This document shows, one piece after another, positions 62,611-64,000 of a stretch of 64,000 bases of DNA. Every line of letters starts with the position of its first letter. Within the stretch, counting starts at the first letter, position 1. The DNA is taken from contig NZ_FPJG01000006.1 of assembly GCF_900119165.1 (NCBI RefSeq), positions 2,790,001-2,854,000 on the forward strand, written 5' to 3'. The notes beneath the pieces are model-generated. The model saw nothing but the letters and a program-made list of their open reading frames with translations. It was not told the DNA's origin and did no database searches. Origin of the DNA: Amycolatopsis australiensis (lineage in GTDB: Bacteria; Actinomycetota; Actinomycetes; Mycobacteriales; Pseudonocardiaceae). The translations under genes were made by a program, and so were the position numbers.

Positions 62611-64000
62611 CTAACCCGCCGGGATCGTCGACAGCCGCAGGGCGGGCAACGGCGCCGGACGCCCGAACCGATACCCCTGCGCGGACGTGCAACCCGCCCG
62701 CGTGACCAGCTCCGCCTGCTCCGCCGTCTCGATCCCCTCGGCGACCACCGCCAGGTCGAGGTCCGCGCACAACCCCACCAACGAGCGGCACAGCGCCGCG
62801 TCCCGTTCCGGCTGGATGCCCGTCGTCAGGGCGCGGTCCAGCTTGAGCAGGTCGACCGGGAGCGCGTGCAGCACCGTCAGTGAGCTGTAGCCCGCGCCGA
62901 AGTCGTCGAGTGCCACCCGGACGCCCAGTTCCTGCAGCCGGCGGATCGCCGCCGCGCCCGCCGTCAGGTCCGGGACCGGGACCGTCTCCGTGATCTCCAC
63001 GACGAGCCGGGACGCCGGCAGCCCGTACCGGTCCAGTGCCGCCGCGACGCTCCGCTCCAGCGTGGCCGCGCCGAGGCGGCTCGCGCAGACGTTCACGTGC
63101 ACCGTCAGGTCCAGGCCCGCCGCCGTGATCTCCCGGCACGCCAGGTCCAGCACCAGCGCGTCCAGCTCCGCGCCGAGACCCGCCCCTTCGGCCGCGCGGA
63201 CGAAGGTCTCCGGCGAGACCGCCGTGCCGTCCCGCGTCGTCCAGCGGGCCAGCGCCTCCAGCGCCACCGGGGCCTCGTCGGCCAGCCGGACGATCGGCTG
63301 GAACACCAGGCCGAACCCCTCCGGGATGCCGCCGGCCGCGCGGCGCAGCGCCGTCGGGAAGTCGGGCGGGCCGTCCTGCGACGGCTGGTACACCACCGTC
63401 GTGTCCTTGCCCAGCCGCTTGCCCGCGTACATCGACGAGTCCGCGCGGCCCAGCAGCACGTCCGCGGTGACCAGCGGCTCGGCCGGGTCCGGCACCACCA
63501 GGCCCATGCTCGCGCGGACCGACACGAGCGTCCCGTGCACCGCGAACGGCCGCCGCAGCGCGCCCTGGATCCGGTCGGCGACCGCCTGCGGGGCCTCCGG
63601 CTCGCCTTCCAGCAGGATCGCGAACTCGTCGCCGCCGAGCCGCGCGACGGTGTCGGTCGAGCGGACGCAGCTCAGCAGCCGCTGGGCGACCGCGTGCAGC
63701 AGGACGTCGCCGCCCGCGTGCCCGAACCGGTCGTTGACCTCCTTGAAGTCGTCGAGGTCGACGAAGATCAGCACCAGCGGCGCCTCGACGGCTTCGACGG
63801 CCCGGTCCAGCCGGTCGGCGAACAGCGCGCGGTTGGCCAGCCCGGTCAGCGGGTCGTGGTAGGCCTGGTGGGTCAGCTGCTGCTGGCCCTCGTACACCCG
63901 GCGCAGCAGCAACCTGTTGTCCAGCAGCGAAAGCAGCTGCCGGGCCAGCACGAGGAACACGACGAGCACGCCGACGAACACCTCGACGCCGTCCGGTCCG
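62611..64000 (-). CDS. Cyclic di-GMP turnover protein (GGDEF-EAL), C-terminal part
   Basis: At least 463 residues, open at the right edge of the window. From the edge: a hydrophobic helix (VGVLVVFLVLARQLLSLLDN), the GGDEF domain with RLGGDEFAILL (an intact cyclase motif), then an EAL domain with FQPIVRL, EALARW, DDFGAGYSSL and ALPVDLLKLD. Both active sites look complete, so it could make and break cyclic di-GMP; often only one activity is used. The upstream part probably holds more membrane helices (MHYT or similar sensor). It converges on the cyclase-family gene. Confidence 0.9.
   Translation of the reverse strand, partial: GPDGVEVFVGVLVVFLVLARQLLSLLDNRLLLRRVYEGQQQLTHQAYHDPLTGLANRALFADRLDRAVEAVEAPLVLIFVDLDDFKEVNDRFGHAGGDVLLHAVAQRLLSCVRSTDTVARLGGDEFAILLEGEPEAPQAVADRIQGALRRPFAVHGTLVSVRASMGLVVPDPAEPLVTADVLLGRADSSMYAGKRLGKDTTVVYQPSQDGPPDFPTALRRAAGGIPEGFGLVFQPIVRLADEAPVALEALARWTTRDGTAVSPETFVRAAEGAGLGAELDALVLDLACREITAAGLDLTVHVNVCASRLGAATLERSVAAALDRYGLPASRLVVEITETVPVPDLTAGAAAIRRLQELGVRVALDDFGAGYSSLTVLHALPVDLLKLDRALTTGIQPERDAALCRSLVGLCADLDLAVVAEGIETAEQAELVTRAGCTSAQGYRFGRPAPLPALRLSTIPAG

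Overview
The window is high-GC actinobacterial chromosome. The very GC-rich third codon positions, frequent GTG/TTG starts, short overlaps between co-directional genes, an AftD-type arabinofuranosyltransferase and the small DUF2613 protein point to a mycolate/arabinan-related actinomycete, most like Amycolatopsis or another member of the Pseudonocardiaceae. This is inferred from gene content and composition; no 16S or other marker lies in the window. No tRNA, rRNA, CRISPR array, insertion sequence or prophage was seen.

Layout. 1-2.2 kb: the start of a secreted GH3 glycosidase (cut by the window edge) and a membrane-anchored pentapeptide-repeat protein. 2.2-6.0 kb: an Lrp regulator divergent from a 2-oxoacid (probably branched-chain) dehydrogenase operon, E1alpha-E1beta-E2, without E3. 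6.0-8.2 kb: two overlapping genes of unknown function and an Imm5-like protein. 8.2-26.4 kb: the main metabolic block, a choline to glycine betaine to dimethylglycine to sarcosine to glycine/serine route. It contains an FAD reductase and Rieske ferredoxin, choline dehydrogenase (betA), an APC permease, betaine aldehyde dehydrogenase (betB), a TetR regulator, a Rieske oxygenase of the glycine-betaine demethylase type (gbcA), a GntR regulator, and then a tightly packed operon glyA-soxB-soxD-soxA-soxG-purU-dimethylglycine dehydrogenase. Demethylation feeds C1 units to tetrahydrofolate, PurU can release formate and regenerate THF, and GlyA turns glycine plus methylene-THF into serine.

26.5-33.3 kb: a HtrA-like protease, a MarR/MFS pair with a striking operator array, a decayed MFS pseudogene with a local inversion, an AhpD-like protein divergent from a MocR regulator, an array of tandem 30-bp hairpins, and a glycoside-hydrolase-like protein. 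33.5-48.8 kb: a cell-envelope block with a VWA protein, two GT-C-like membrane proteins, two methyltransferases, AftD, a Wzx-like flippase, DUF2613, a condensation-like acyltransferase, a GT4 glycosyltransferase and a DUF3068 protein. From memory of M. tuberculosis, several of these resemble the Rv0224c-Rv0227c and Rv0236c/Rv0236A genes, here gathered together.

49-64 kb: accessory and regulatory genes: a flavin monooxygenase with MarR, a DUF2975/XRE pair, PucR, GNAT, a group II PLP decarboxylase, a secreted GH18 chitinase behind a DasR-like site, a MerR/MFS pair, two tiny genes (41 and 52 codons), a LuxR regulator, a DUF5709 gene whose 3' end is tandemly duplicated, a Tat-exported cyclase-family protein, and a GGDEF-EAL protein cut by the right edge.

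The most unusual non-coding features are a 42-48 bp hairpin found three times between convergent genes, whose arm supplies the stop codon of the flanking gene in two copies; the tandem hairpin array at 32.35 kb; the 15-bp-phased triple operator at 28.3 kb; and the inverted segment inside the MFS remnant at 30.3 kb.
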